NCBI GenBank assembly: GCA_964019165.1
Contig: OZ025268.1
Coordinates: 20,490,274 to 20,554,273, forward strand
Length of the DNA: 64,000 bases
Direction of reading: 5' to 3'
Source of the DNA: Mastigias papua
Lineage: Eukaryota > Cnidaria > Scyphozoa > Rhizostomeae > Mastigiidae
Shown here: one piece after another, positions 1 to 10,953 of the stretch
Layout: each line of letters begins with the position of its first letter
How positions within the stretch are numbered: the stretch's first letter is position 1
The notes under the pieces: model-generated
The model's database searches: none
The model's input: the letters and a program-made list of their open reading frames with translations, nothing else
What the model was told of the DNA's origin: nothing
Made by a program: the position numbers and the translations under genes

Positions 1-2325
1 TGCTGTTCAAAATTGCTGAGATGTAAGAATATTTTAAGAATGATCTTAGGCTACAAATCAACATATTTTGGGAATGTCAAGGCTCAGCAAAAAATTAGGC
101 ATTCTTTATAATAAAAAGTGTTCGTGCGTTAAAAGGGTTCACTATTTAGTCATTCTGTTGCTTTTTTACCTTATTGCATTTCGTTAATTGAGTAGTCACT
201 AGAGGTCATAGTAATACTATGATTGGCCATTCTGGTGCCTAGAAGCCTCTATTGACATTCATATTGCCTATGATACAGACTGAATTTCCCGATTTTTAAA
301 GTTACACTCTTGCAGAAACTATGCAGTTTGCGGGTTGTATTGCCTTTGTTTCTTCCATTTGCAATTGTCATGACGACTACAGGAATTACTGATTCTCTTT
401 GGTGACTCAAAATATTTTTTTTTATTATTTCGATGATTCAATTGTCTGTTGGCACTGCAGAGTTTCACTAGCACACGGAATATTATTCAGCGCACTAGCA
501 GTGTATAGAACTGTATGCTAAAGAATTCTGGCGCTTTTTCGTACGATAGTGATACTCATTTGCAAGTTTAATAGATTGTTCTCATTTTCACATGAACCAA
601 AATGATCTCAACATATCCTAAATGAGGCGACTCACCTTATGCCGTTTACTCACATTGATAACGAGATATTTCGCAGAAATGTTGTCATTTTCATTATTAA
701 GCATTTATTTCCATTATGCTAAGAGTTTTGCTAAGAGGGCATGTAACATTGACTTTCAAGATGGAAAATTTATCATACCTGTGCGCTTCAACAATCGTTT
801 ATTGTGAAAATGATGCTGGTGTGTTAGCATTCAGTATTATGGGAATCCCAAATGCATTTAAGTAACGAGTGAATTCTCAGAGAGGGCTTATTGATAAAAG
901 AGATAGATGTTGAAGAGATGGCAAGGAAGAATACTAATCAAGTAATTGTTGTTATCGGGAGGAAAGATTACTTCAAATTTTTGTATGATAACCAGTGTAG
1001 AGTTTGGAACTGTTTGACAAAGTAGCATTGTTCGTTGGAAAAGTTTTATCAGAGTTTGTCTGTGATTGAGAAACCAAAACGATTTCATATCACCTAAGGT
1101 CATCCGAGATTGAGACAGATACAATTTAGGTTGTCATTTCTGACTGGGTTTCATTTAACTGGTGGCTGACCGTTGTTGAGCAAGATACGGTATATTTCAA
1201 TGGGTTGTTTACACCGCTTGATCAGAAATATCTAGCAATTATTTTGCTAATGAAAGGATTAAAAGAAAACGGTATATTTACTTGATGTTTGCTTTGTATC
1301 ATGAGAATGATAGCACTGAATTTCCCACGACGCCATCTAGCTCTGGTTTTACTCAAGAAATTTGATAAACATTTGGATGTGGTTTCCAATTTTACCTTAT
1401 TAATTTTCAATTCACGGATTCTTTGATGGTCGTGTTTGTAACTTGTCAGATTAAGTCTTTTTGTCTAATCGTGGTCTCTCTGTTACCAGGTAGATTTTAA
1501 GCTTAAATAGCGAGGAATTTGTCTGGCTTCTCGGTTACCAAAATGTGTCAATACTTTCACCATTCAAGGATAAGTTTCTTCAGAAGTTGTGGTTTTATGG
1601 TGTCATCCTTCAAGTGTAATTCTCAATAGCAGGCTTCATATGCTAGTGGAGCATCTTTTGCTATAGTTTCGGCAGTTAATACACTTCATATGCCTGTATT
1701 TAGAATTATTGGCCATCTGATGAGAAGCCTTAAGTTGCTATTTCAATTTTGGACAGATTGGTAGGGCTAAGGAGCGTCAAGAATTAGTCCTACTTTTATG
1801 CGTTTATTTGTATCGCTTGTACCTCAGGGAATTCATGTACGTAGATGGTGGAACCCGTTATGAGCGAGTGAAGGCAATACCCAGTTTGTATTAAAAAACA
1901 AATATATCTTGTGAGAAACTGTAAAGTCTAGAAGAGTAAGACCGTATATCGTGGATTCCCTAGTATTTCCTGTTACAAATACCTTATCGCATAGTGAACA
2001 TAGAATGGATAGCAAAGTTTATCAGCCTGATATGTGACTTAATTTCAGGGATCAGCAACTGGGCGACAGTTTTCGTTAGACAGATGTGTTGAAGAAATGA
2101 GAATGAGGAAACATCTAGTTGTCACTAACAGTCATATCTCTTTTACATCAACAGCTCTTGAATACTGCACTTTTTTATTATTTGTCATTATAATATTTTG
2201 GTTCATATCAGATGAAAATGCGCGGTCTTTCAAGAGGCATTTATCATATCAGTGTTTCACAGACGCATTGTGATAAATATCAAATAGGATATAATGCCAT
2301 CCATGCTTTTGTCCTAAATGACATA
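1..2325. other. Upstream non-coding stretch
   Basis: I see no convincing exon here. Reading frames are short, with no domain signature on either strand. The only structured item I noticed is a degenerate inverted-repeat relic at 464-552. This may be intergenic or a 5' intron of the CUB/tectonin gene, whose first exon could also lie outside the window. Confidence 0.5.
464..552. mobile_element. Degenerate MITE-like inverted repeat
   Basis: The left end reads TTCACTAGCAC and the right end reads GCGCTTTTTCGTACGATAGTGA. They are imperfectly complementary, and both resemble the ends of the better-preserved element at 3547-3700 (right end GCCGCTTTTTCGTGCTGTAGTGA). It looks like an old, internally deleted relative of that element. 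Confidence 0.4.
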
Positions 2326-2416
2326 ATGTATTTCTTTTTCGCACTAGTTTCTACCACATTATCACTTGCACCAAGCACTGCCTCAATTCAATCCACTATT
2401 TCTAAGGCTTATTCAG
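2326..2416 (+). CDS. Tentative signal-peptide exon of the CUB/tectonin gene
   Basis: ATG at 2326 opens a frame starting MYFFFALVSTTLSLA, a plausible secretory signal with a hydrophobic core and a small-residue cleavage region, followed by PSTAS. The frame reaches a candidate donor TCAG|GTTTGT at 2416/2417 in phase 1, which is the phase required by the first CUB exon at 2935. The same donor string type (CAG|GTTTGT) ends the tectonin exon. No transcript evidence is available, and the open frame extends both ways by chance, so the true first exon could be elsewhere or outside the window. Confidence 0.3.
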
Positions 2417-2542
2417 GTTTGTTGGCTTATAATCTTCGCACTTTCGATCTCATGGACCATTTAATGGTCTTTGAATCTACACTAATCGTTAGTATAGTAC
2501 TTTTTTGCATACGATTTGCAATTAGTTGTATAGAGTCTGTTG

Positions 2543-2740
2543 GGGGTAAAGTGGGTAACTCGGAGTAAAGTGGCTAACTGACCATTTTGCAATTTTATGA
2601 GTTATTGTCTTTCTTCCATACCTAATTTATTCGATTTTTTATAGAGAATTATGTTACCAAGGTAGCAAAATGGTACTTTGCCCTTTTATGGCCATAAGTG
2701 AATAATTATGATTTAAGTATCCATTTACCCACTTTACCCC
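2543..2740. mobile_element. 198-bp MITE candidate with 16-bp perfect TIRs
   Basis: The left terminus GGGGTAAAGTGGGTAA (2543-2558) is the exact reverse complement of the right terminus TTACCCACTTTACCCC (2725-2740). A second, imperfect copy of the motif (GGAGTAAAGTGGCTAA) follows directly inside the left end. There is no coding capacity and I could not define a clear target-site duplication. It would sit in the first intron of the CUB/tectonin gene. Confidence 0.6.
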
Positions 2741-2934
2741 AGATTGTCCATTCTATTTCACAATTCAATAAATAGTATACTGTGAATAGCTTCTTAAATG
2801 CACTTTGCCTTCACTCTAAATGTTATTGAAAGCATTTTTACAAGGCTTACTGAGAAAACTAACTTTTATTGTTAAAAGTTTTGCCAAAAGTGCTTTCCTT
2901 ATATATTGCTTTCAAGTTGAATTGTAATTTTTAG

Positions 2935-3363
2935 GCTGTGGAGGAGACCTAAGCTCAAATTTTGGTGCCTTGACTAGTCCAGGATTTCCACAACAGTATC
3001 AGAACAATTTGAGATGCATTTGGAAAATTTCCCTCCACCCTACACGTGAACTCACTTTAAAATTCGACCAATTCTCCGTCGAGGACGACAGTAGATGTCA
3101 GTACGATTTCCTATTGATCAAAACATCAGAGAATGGGCGAGAATTAGGAAGATTCTGTGGTACGCGGTCCCAACCAGACATAATTGTTGGTGGCAATACT
3201 GCTTGGATTTACTTTAAGACAGATGATTCCTTGGTGAAGCGAGGTTTTCGTATCATTTGGACATCAAATTTGAAACGTGGTGTCACAGCACCTCAAACTC
3301 AACCAACTACAATGGAAACTAAAGGGACAACTGTAAAGCAGACAGTACCAAGGCCTACTTTAG
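2935..3363 (+). CDS. Gene 1 exon: CUB domain 1 with Thr-rich tail
   Basis: The exon follows a TTTTTAG acceptor and ends at TTTAG|GTACCT, phase 1 at both ends. The translation carries the CUB hallmarks: an opening CGGDL, TSPGFPQQY, LRCIW, then CQYDF with the Ca2+-site Asp, RFCGT and FKTDDS...GF. All four conserved Cys are present. The last 40 residues are a Thr/Pro-rich spacer leading to the tectonin exon. Confidence 0.85.
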
Positions 3364-3546
3364 GTACCTTATTCGTTGTCACCCGTTCTTTGTGAAGTTT
3401 GGAACTTCTAGTTCTGGTTTTCTCCTTTTTGAGAAATTTGCATACTTCTGTAGCAGTTTTATTTTGTTAAAGCAGGTTGAAAAGTCATGCAGCCAATTGG
3501 TGCGAATACGATCCGGCTTTATCTAAAAGCTAAAGAACATGATTAT

Positions 3547-3700
3547 TTCACTACAGCACGAAAAGGCGGCAACATTTTTTAGACATACTAAAAGCTTTTT
3601 TTCGTCTGACACTTGTCAGAGTATGAAACGAAACCAAGACTGACGAAAAAAGTTTTCAGTACCGCTAAAAAATTTTGCCGCTTTTTCGTGCTGTAGTGAA
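3547..3700. mobile_element. 154-bp foldback MITE
   Basis: The element is almost entirely palindromic. About 60 bp from TTCACTACAGCACGAAAA at the left pairs with the right arm ending TTTTCGTGCTGTAGTGAA, with few mismatches and a short spacer. It lies in the intron between CUB1 and the tectonin exon and has no coding capacity. A target duplication is not obvious, so the superfamily is unassigned. Confidence 0.65.
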
Positions 3701-4136
3701 GTTCTAGGAGTGCCAACAGACTATTAACATGACTATTTTTTAATAGGACATGTGATATGAGCACCCGTTTATATTCTCATTCAGACGATCAAATTCGTTT
3801 GCTTAGATCTTCGACAGTATTTGGAGTTCCTCTTTGATTTGGCTTATTTATTTTTTTATTACAGTATGTTTGTAACTTTTAGCTTCAAGTTTAGGCTTAT
3901 ATTTTTGCCCATTGTCGAGTCTTGTAAAACTAATAAAACATGATATTGCATTTGTTCAATTTTTTCTCAAATTTTATTTGCCCTCATTGATCTCACTCCC
4001 TCAACAAAATTTTGCAATTTTCTTGCGACAAAATCCAACTTGTTTCATTTTGCACCAGCATCTTGCTATCTTTCGTTAGCATATCTATTTTTATTTCTAT
4101 TGTCATTTTTATTTTCATTTTTATTTTCATATTTAG

Positions 4137-4886
4137 CTCCTCAGATTCCAACTGGATGGAATAGAGTTCCCTTAAATATAGACATAGCTCATGTTGACGG
4201 TGGCATAAGCCCAAATGCATGGGCTGTTGATGTAAACGATAACACTTATGTCCAAGACGGCAGGAACTGGCGTCTAGCGGATTTGTCTCAAATGATATGG
4301 GTAACATCTGGCGGCAGTGGTGTGTGGGGAATAAGTAAAACAGGTCAGCTGTTTTATAGACTAGGAGTTGCACCCCTTGCACCAAAGGGTATAGATTGGG
4401 AATACGTGGTTTCGCCTAGTGTTTACAGGGTCGATTCTGGACCGATGGGCTCTCTTCTGGCTCTTGATTATACTGGGAGATTGTACCTTCGTGAAGGCAT
4501 CACGGCATCGAACTCGAAAGGCACTAGATGGAACCCGGTGGGGTCTGGATACAAGCATTTGTCTGTAGGTAGTTATGGTTACTGGGCAGTGAGTGACAGA
4601 AATGAAGTTTTCTTTGCAACGATGGCAAAGACAATACAGTTCTCTGAAAACTTACGTTGGACAAGAGTTGGTGGTAAATTCTCTCAAATCAAGGCTGGAT
4701 TCGGCAGTTCCCTATGGGCTGTTACCCCAGAAGGAGATCTTTATTATAGGGCGGGTATCAGTGCAATTACTCCAAGAGGCCTAAGGTGGGTCAAAGAGAG
4801 CGATGTGAAAGTCAATGGAGTTACCACTGGCATGTCGGGTGTCTTTGCGAGTGTTCAAGGAACCAATCAACTTATTACCAAACCAG
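4137..4886 (+). CDS. Gene 1 exon: tectonin beta-propeller (lectin-like)
   Basis: A single 750-nt exon (acceptor ATATTTAG, donor CCAG|GTTTGT, phase 1-1) encodes 250 residues with at least five tectonin blades. Repeated motifs are AWAVDVNDNTYVQDG, VWGISKTGQLFYRLG, LLALDYTGRLYLREG, YWAVSDRNEVFF and LWAVTPEGDLYYRAG, and a weaker VFASVQG closes the ring. Each has the family pattern W/L-A-V-[TSD]-x-x-G-x-[LV]-[YF]-x-R-x-G. Tectonin proteins (Limulus L-6, fish-egg lectin, TECPR) bind LPS, glycans or other ligands. The single symmetric exon suggests it was shuffled in as one unit. Its place between CUB domains is unusual to my knowledge. Confidence 0.85.
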
Positions 4887-5334
4887 GTTTGTTGCTTTAT
4901 ATTTAAGCAAATTTAAATCTAAAGTAGCTAATTTTTAATGTTTATACATCTTGACATGATGACGACGAATTGAAGAAGATATGGAAAGTAGGAATATGAG
5001 AGTATTTATTTTCTGGATGGAATATTATCAAAATTCAGCAGAAGTTGGTGAAAGTCATGTTAGTTAGGTCACAAGTTATTCAAGCTTCAAAACCACTGAT
5101 TCTTATTTCCAATTTTTTTTAACTGCACTGGTCGAAAAATCAGCAATTTTTTGTTTGTTGTAGTCTGCTGGAAATTATTTGCAGCAGATTGTTGTATTCG
5201 AATTGAATTTATAGTCTTCAACTGGACTTAGGGAAATCTTTCAGATCGACTGTTTATCATATATATTAAAACACTTCCGTGTATGATAATTATCATTTAG
5301 CCATGAATTTGGCACCTATTCTCTTCACACTTAG

Positions 5335-5748
5335 ATCGCATCTGCGGTGACATATTTACGGCAACAGCTGGCTCTTTTGGGACACCTGGTTATCCTTTAA
5401 ATTATCCCTCGAACACAACATGTTTATGGCAGATCAAAGTACCAGGTGCTGGCAGAATCATAGTTGAATTTGACGATTTTCAGTTGGAGGAGATACAGAG
5501 TTCGCCGGCCAGCTGCAACAGAGACTATCTTTTGTACCTTAGAGATGGGCAGTTCCCTTCTGAATTTGGCGCCAGAAAGCGCTGTGGCAGAAGCTCTACA
5601 CCAATCATATTCGAAGGTGACAAAGCGTGGATTGAGTTTGTCTCAAATGATGCGTACAATTCGCGTGGATTCCTCGCTCGATATAGGGCGATTGAAGAGC
5701 CAGGCCGAATAACGAAAGCAACGGAAACGACAGCAGGCACTACTCCAG
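5335..5748 (+). CDS. Gene 1 exon: CUB domain 2
   Basis: Acceptor CACTTAG, donor CCAG|GTAGGT, phase 1-1. The translation shows ICGDIF, GTPGYPLNYPS, TTCLWQI, SCNRDYLLYLRDG, KRCGR and FVSNDAYNSRGF, giving four conserved Cys. Asn replaces the usual Asp in the SND motif and a few extra residues precede the third Cys. The end is Thr-rich. Confidence 0.85.
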
Positions 5749-6137
5749 GTAGGTATTTATATTAGCAAGTGTAATCTCAGCTGAAGTCAACAACGTCAGA
5801 AGAGCACGCAAAGACTCCCCTTGAATACCCTTCTCATCTCACTATCATGTTATTATATATATCATGTATACTGTTTGATAATGATACATTCCTTGTGAGG
5901 GGCACCAATTCACTTATTTATTTATCAAGCTCTTTAAAGGTGGTGCTTGCAATAGCTTGTAAATAGATAAGTACTATACACTATTTAGGAAAAGGAACAA
6001 TTTAAAATAATGTTAAGAAAAAGAACTAGAACCCTATCTGCATAATAGTATTTACAAAGGCATAGGTAAAACTTACCTATAGGTAGCACAGTCTGGTATT
6101 GAAAATCTATATCCTAACAGGTTTGTTTTCATTTCAG

Positions 6138-6179
6138 TTACTAAACAACCCACAACCTTTGGACCTGAAATCTACAAAG
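6138..6179 (+). CDS. Gene 1 mini-exon: Thr/Pro linker
   Basis: A 42-nt stretch bounded by TTTCAG and AAAG|GTAGGC. It is phase 1-1 and adds 14 residues (V)TKQPTTFGPEIYK. The T-rich content matches the linker tails of neighbouring CUB exons, and the frame stays open either with or without it, so it could be skipped. Confidence 0.6.
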
Positions 6180-6639
6180 GTAGGCGCTGAGAAGATATTC
6201 CCTTTTATGTTTGTTTCGTAACATGAACTTAGTCGCTCCCCACAATGTCTTTAAAGCAGATTCAATAATTGTTTTCTTTTATTTTAACTGTTGTATGTAG
6301 TATAGTAGTGCTCTTTGGAATATTTTTATGTCACATGATCATGTTTGTTTGTAACTTTGCTGCTATTGTATCTTGGATTTGATCAGGGCATCTCTTCTTT
6401 GACAATATCATGGAGTTCAACACCATATGCGTTGTCATTTGATTTAAAGGGAAATATACTTTCATATGCTCAACAGGAAAAAGGTAAGCTTGAGAGGGAT
6501 TGTTGACTTGCTGGCGAATTTTGCAAGGCAGATATTCCGCTTTTCCAAGTTACATTGAAGTTACTGGTGATAATCTTTTGGTGACTGAAATCATTCCTCT
6601 CAGAATCATCAATGTTTGATTTCGATGTTTTGATTTCAG

Positions 6640-7020
6640 GTTGTGGGGGATCGATTGATGCATCTACAGTATCATCTGGCAGATTCGCCCATCCAAGTTA
6701 CCCAGTTGATTATAGTCCCTCGCAAACTTGCACTTATGTCATCAGAACTGTTCGGGGAAAGAAGATATCTCTCGATTTTGACTTATTTGATTTGGAAGGC
6801 ACAAGTGATTGTCGATACGATTCGTTTGAAATCAGAGATGGGGAATCAGCGTCTGATCCACTAATTGGGTTGTACTGTGACAAATTGAATTTAAAAGGCA
6901 TCAAATCGACAGGGAATGCATTGTATCTGAGATTCAGGAGCGACTCTTCCACACAGTTCAAAGGCTATTTAGGAAGATGGCGAAGTTATATGGACATACC
7001 CAGTACAACCAAGAAGCCAG
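6640..7020 (+). CDS. Gene 1 exon: CUB domain 3
   Basis: Acceptor TGATTTCAG, donor GCCAG|GTGATG, phase 1-1. Hallmarks are CGGSID, AHPSYPVDYSP, QTCTYVI, DCRYDSFEIRDG, LYCDK and FRSDSS...GYL, with four Cys and both Ca2+-site Asp residues. A short TTKKPG tail leads into the linker exons. Confidence 0.85.
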
Positions 7021-7256
7021 GTGATGATGATTGAATTTTTGGATAATTGAATTTACTCATTAGTTAATAGTTTTCAAGGAATAGGCCAGCGTTCTCTATT
7101 CATTTATTCATTCATTAGTTTTAACTTGCTGCATTATTAGATATGAGAATGTGAAAGCTCAGATTTCGATATCTTTGCTGTACCCTTTTATGTTACATTT
7201 TGAGGATCTTGAGAGAATTATTATCGTTTTGAGTCTAGTCGCAGTGTTGAATATAG

Positions 7257-7289
7257 TGCTGCCATTAGGATCACGATTCACACAGCAAG
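7257..7289 (+). CDS. Gene 1 possible mini-exon: linker
   Basis: A candidate 33-nt symmetric (phase 1-1) exon between AATATAG and CAAG|GTACGC, reading LPLGSRFTQQ. An internal acceptor (CCATTAG) would give a 21-nt version, also in frame. The upstream tract is a poor polypyrimidine run, so this is weaker than the other linker exons. Confidence 0.3.
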
Positions 7290-7427
7290 GTACGCCCCTT
7301 GACTGTTTCTGCTCTCTTGATGCTGTATTGTAATTTGAACAGTCATAGACTCAAGATTCAGTATATTGTCCGGGGGGTTCTACTACTTATTTGTTTTGTG
7401 ATACATTTTTTGATCGTATGTTGATAG

Positions 7428-7481
7428 ATACAACAACTAGAAGCGGATTTGAGGGACCAAGCATTGGACAGATTCAGAGAA
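7428..7481 (+). CDS. Gene 1 mini-exon: linker
   Basis: A 54-nt segment after GTTGATAG and before AGAA|GTATGT, phase 1-1. It encodes TTTRSGFEGPSIGQIQR, a Thr-led linker, and joins in frame to CUB4. Its length is a multiple of three, so inclusion is optional without a frame change. Confidence 0.5.
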
Positions 7482-7752
7482 GTATGTTGCTGACTTTATG
7501 CGAATGTTGGTTATTTGAGCTAGCAATGCACACTTCTTGTTAATTTTTAAAAATATTTTTAGTTATTTTCATGAGTATTTTCTGTCGTGAGAAACTTTCT
7601 GATTTTTCAATAATGGAATGTTACTTTCTTGCGTTTCATCTTAGCAAGAACATGCAGACTTAGAAATGTGCAGATCTTTGAAATCGTATATGAAATTTGA
7701 AAGACCCACCAAATTTTCGATCTTGTCTGAACAATTTCATGCTTTGTTTTAG

Positions 7753-8133
7753 GCTGCGGTGGAGAAATTGATGCTACCTCGCAGCTCACTGGTTATTTTG
7801 CGCATACCAATTACCCAAATCAGTATTCGAACGATGCAAATTGCACTTTTGTGATAAAGGCGCCGCCAGGCAGAAAAATTAAGATCAGATTTGAGAAGTT
7901 TGCTTTGGAAGACCATGAAACATGTCGCTTCGATCGCATAGAGGTGCGCAATATTGAAGGATCCCAGCCCATTCAAAAGTTTTGTGGGAAGGTCAAGCCA
8001 AGTGCTATCACGTCGAAAGGAAATTCTATGACAGTCCAATTCGTTTCAGATTTTGCCACCACCGATGAAGGATTTTTGATACGGTGGAATTTGGAAATAG
8101 ACAACACATTGCCAACGTTTAAACCTCTAACAA
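7753..8133 (+). CDS. Gene 1 exon: CUB domain 4
   Basis: Acceptor TTGTTTTAG, donor ACAA|GTTAGT, phase 1-1. Hallmarks are CGGEID, AHTNYPNQYS, ANCTFVI, TCRFDRIEVRN, KFCGK and FVSDFATTDEGF. Four Cys and the Ca2+-site Asp pair are present (Phe-Asp instead of Tyr-Asp). Tail PTFKPLT. Confidence 0.85.
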
Positions 8134-9434
8134 GTTAGTTTAATTATTCATACTTGTAGATTCTGCTGTTATTGAAGGCAGCTTCCTCTAGGTGTCGCTT
8201 TGTGTTTCTGACATTGTGGATGGTTTGTCTTGCACTGGTAGGCTATACAGTGTGTGTACTGATAAGTGGAAAATTTGCAATTGTAAACTCATTTTTGTAC
8301 TGACGAGAATAACAAAACACGCTACGTGATATTATCATTACCAGGAGTTCTTAAAGTTAAATATAGGATGGTAAAATATAGAAGCATAGACGAACATAAC
8401 AAAGAATAAAACATGTATAAAATATGGTTATCGAATATAGCATACAACATTCAAATTTGAAATGTATTATTATGTGGGCAGTGGCGGAGAATCCTTGGAC
8501 CCCCACACTGCATTCCATAATTCTTCTCCTCCGCAGGTTTATGCTGGAATACTAGATACGAGAAAAATTTCGGAATGGTTTTGTTAAAATATATGGGGAA
8601 ACTGCGCCACCTAGTAAAAGTAGAAGGAAAACGCGACATATTACGCCAGTAGCGTATTAGCGATGCAATCTTTGCACCAAAGGTCTTTGGTGGAAACACC
8701 GTAGAATTCTATGGGAAGTGGAACTTTAGGTACTAGGACATTCAACCAATTGTCATACTTTTACTCGCGTTGTTCCTGGGTAAAGACAGATTGTCTTTTG
8801 ACAACAACAGTACACAGACCGTGTGGTTACGGTCTTTTGGCAAACTGAGTGTGGTCCTCAGGTTGAATATTCGGGAAAACTCAATTTTATGTATATACGA
8901 TTAGTGAGCTATGAATATTGTAATATTTCAAAGCAATGATGATTAGCTGGAGTCTTTGATGTTTACCGGGGGTACTGTTGGAACAAGTATTCGAAATGAA
9001 TCCATATCAATTCATTTACCCAATTCTTTTTCCTCTTGAGTGTATTCTGTAGATTTATCCTCCTGCTTTATAGGAAATACTTTAAAAACGTCTATTCTGT
9101 CGAAATTCTTTAGTTTAATTTATTATTCAATGACTCATAATATTTGCAAACCCTTCAATATTTGATTAAACATGAGTTTAAATCTGCTTAGGAGAATTTT
9201 AACGATTACTGCTGTAATATTTTTGATAATTATCCTTTTCCTGGTCATATTTTAAGCAAGAGATTAATTAATATAACTAATTTTATCCTTTGAAACAGTT
9301 AACTTACCCTTTTATTTTTATATCCGCAGAAGATTTCCTCGTTCATCATTAATTCAATTCAACTTAAAATATAACTCCTGATGTGTTTCCAGCCTAATTA
9401 AGTGACCAGAGAAATTCTTTTATTTCCTTTACAG
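8134..9434 (+). other. 1.3-kb intron, no gene seen
   Basis: AT-rich intron between CUB4 and the next linker exon. I found no domain-bearing frame, RNA gene or clear repeat. Confidence 0.5.
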
Positions 9435-9467
9435 CTACCGCAAAGAATGATGGGAGTCCCATCACTG
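9435..9467 (+). CDS. Gene 1 mini-exon: linker
   Basis: A 33-nt exon with strong sites: TTCCTTTACAG upstream and ACTG|GTGAGT downstream, phase 1-1. It encodes TAKNDGSPIT and links CUB4 to CUB5. The good polypyrimidine tract and consensus donor make it one of the better mini-exons. Confidence 0.6.
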
Positions 9468-10309
9468 GTGAGTTTTGATGAACAGCATTTGATCTCAATT
9501 AAATATTTAAAATAATTTGGCTATTTAAATGAAAAGAAAGTGGGTATGGATTAATTTTTGGGATAAAATGCTCAAAAGGCCGCTTATAACAATGCGCGGA
9601 CGTCGATTGGATGGATCAACTCCAACGAGAACATTTTTCTTACATGTCGTCTCATCTGCGAATATGCCCAATGAAGCTTTGTTTTTTTGCATGGGAGAGC
9701 ATGGTCTATAATATTTTACCTTGAGACAAAGTCTGTCCATCTTTAGTATTTCACTTAATGCCATGCAAAGAAATCAAGGTAGAAGTTGTTATAACCTCGA
9801 GTTTCAATACATAAATGCATACATACATGTGTTATACAGGTCTAACTATGGCAACTTTGTAGCTGATGTGATCTGTTATTAAACACAAATACTGCTTTTG
9901 ATCCAAAGATCTACGATCCTGGGACAGAGTGCCAATAATCAGACGTCTGATATGAGATGAACTTCACTTATCTTGCTGTAAATACGTTTAATTGTATGCA
10001 CCATATGTGGTTGGGGCCAGATGACCTCCTTTCCCGCTGTATGTGATGTGAACAAAGCACGTTTTAGGTTTTTGCTATTCTTAGGAGATACAAAAGAGTT
10101 ATATACCATTTTTTGTTTGTGTTTTTCGCTTAATTAATGCAGAGATTTTAGGCTCGGTTGCTATCTCTGCTTCTATTACGTATGATACCTTTGTATACAA
10201 GTTGCAAGTTATTTAAGGACTGCTCTGGTTCCACGATAATTTAAGCATATTCTTTTTTGTAATAATCTGCAACTGCTGTTAGTGTGATTGATTAAGATCT
10301 CTTTTTTAG

Positions 10310-10696
10310 CTTGTGGAGGAACGTTCCGATCTGACAGCGGACTATTTGCTACGCCGAACTACCCAAATAATTATGGGAACAATTTGGATTGTCAGTGGAA
10401 TTTTATTGTCAGCGAAAATAAAGTTATTGAGCTCACTTTTGAGGTTTTCAAACTTGAACAATCTCCCTCTACTTGCAATTATGATTTTGTCCAGATATTT
10501 GATGTAGTTTCAAATCGAGATATAGATCTTGGAAAGTATTGTGACACCATGCCTAATGAGATAAGGAGCAGTGGAGAGCAGCTAAAAGTTTTGTTTCGTA
10601 GTGATTCTGGTTCAAGTGAGAGAGGTTTTGTTGCGCGATGGATTGCTAAGGATGTTCGTAGAAGTACCACACCGTTGATGTCGACAACAAAACAAC
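10310..10696 (+). CDS. Gene 1 exon: CUB domain 5
   Basis: Acceptor CTTTTTTAG, donor CAAC|GTATGT, phase 1-1. Hallmarks are CGGTFRSDSG, TPNYPNNYGNN, LDCQWNF, TCNYDFVQIFD, KYCDT and FRSDSGSSERGF. All four Cys and the Ca2+ Asp pair are present. The tail has a dibasic VRRST. Confidence 0.88.
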
Positions 10697-10748
10697 GTAT
10701 GTGTTTATTGTTGCATTTGCCCAATTCACCTACCTTTTGTCTACAAGC

Positions 10749-10795
10749 TCTCACACACACATGCACGCACACACACTCACACACACACATGCACG

Positions 10796-10893
<98 letters not shown>

Positions 10894-10922
10894 AACAAAC
10901 AAACAAACAAACAAACAAACAA
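10749..10922. repeat. (CA)n followed by (CAAA)n microsatellite
   Basis: Interrupted then pure CA dinucleotides run to about 10884, followed directly by a CAAA tract of about nine units. Together they fill most of the 257-bp intron between CUB5 and CUB6 and end about 30 bp before the acceptor. Confidence 0.97.
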
Positions 10923-10953
10923 AGTAACATTTGGCGTTATTTCCTTGTTTTAG

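Noticed and set aside
2212..2568. 118-codon open frame taken as a whole gene
   Set aside because: It runs through a candidate donor and into the 198-bp MITE and has no domain; only the 2326-2416 part is kept as a tentative signal exon.
10479..10922. Minus-strand frame of Cys-Val repeats and plus-strand Thr-His repeats
   Set aside because: Translation of the (CA)n tract across a CUB exon and its intron.
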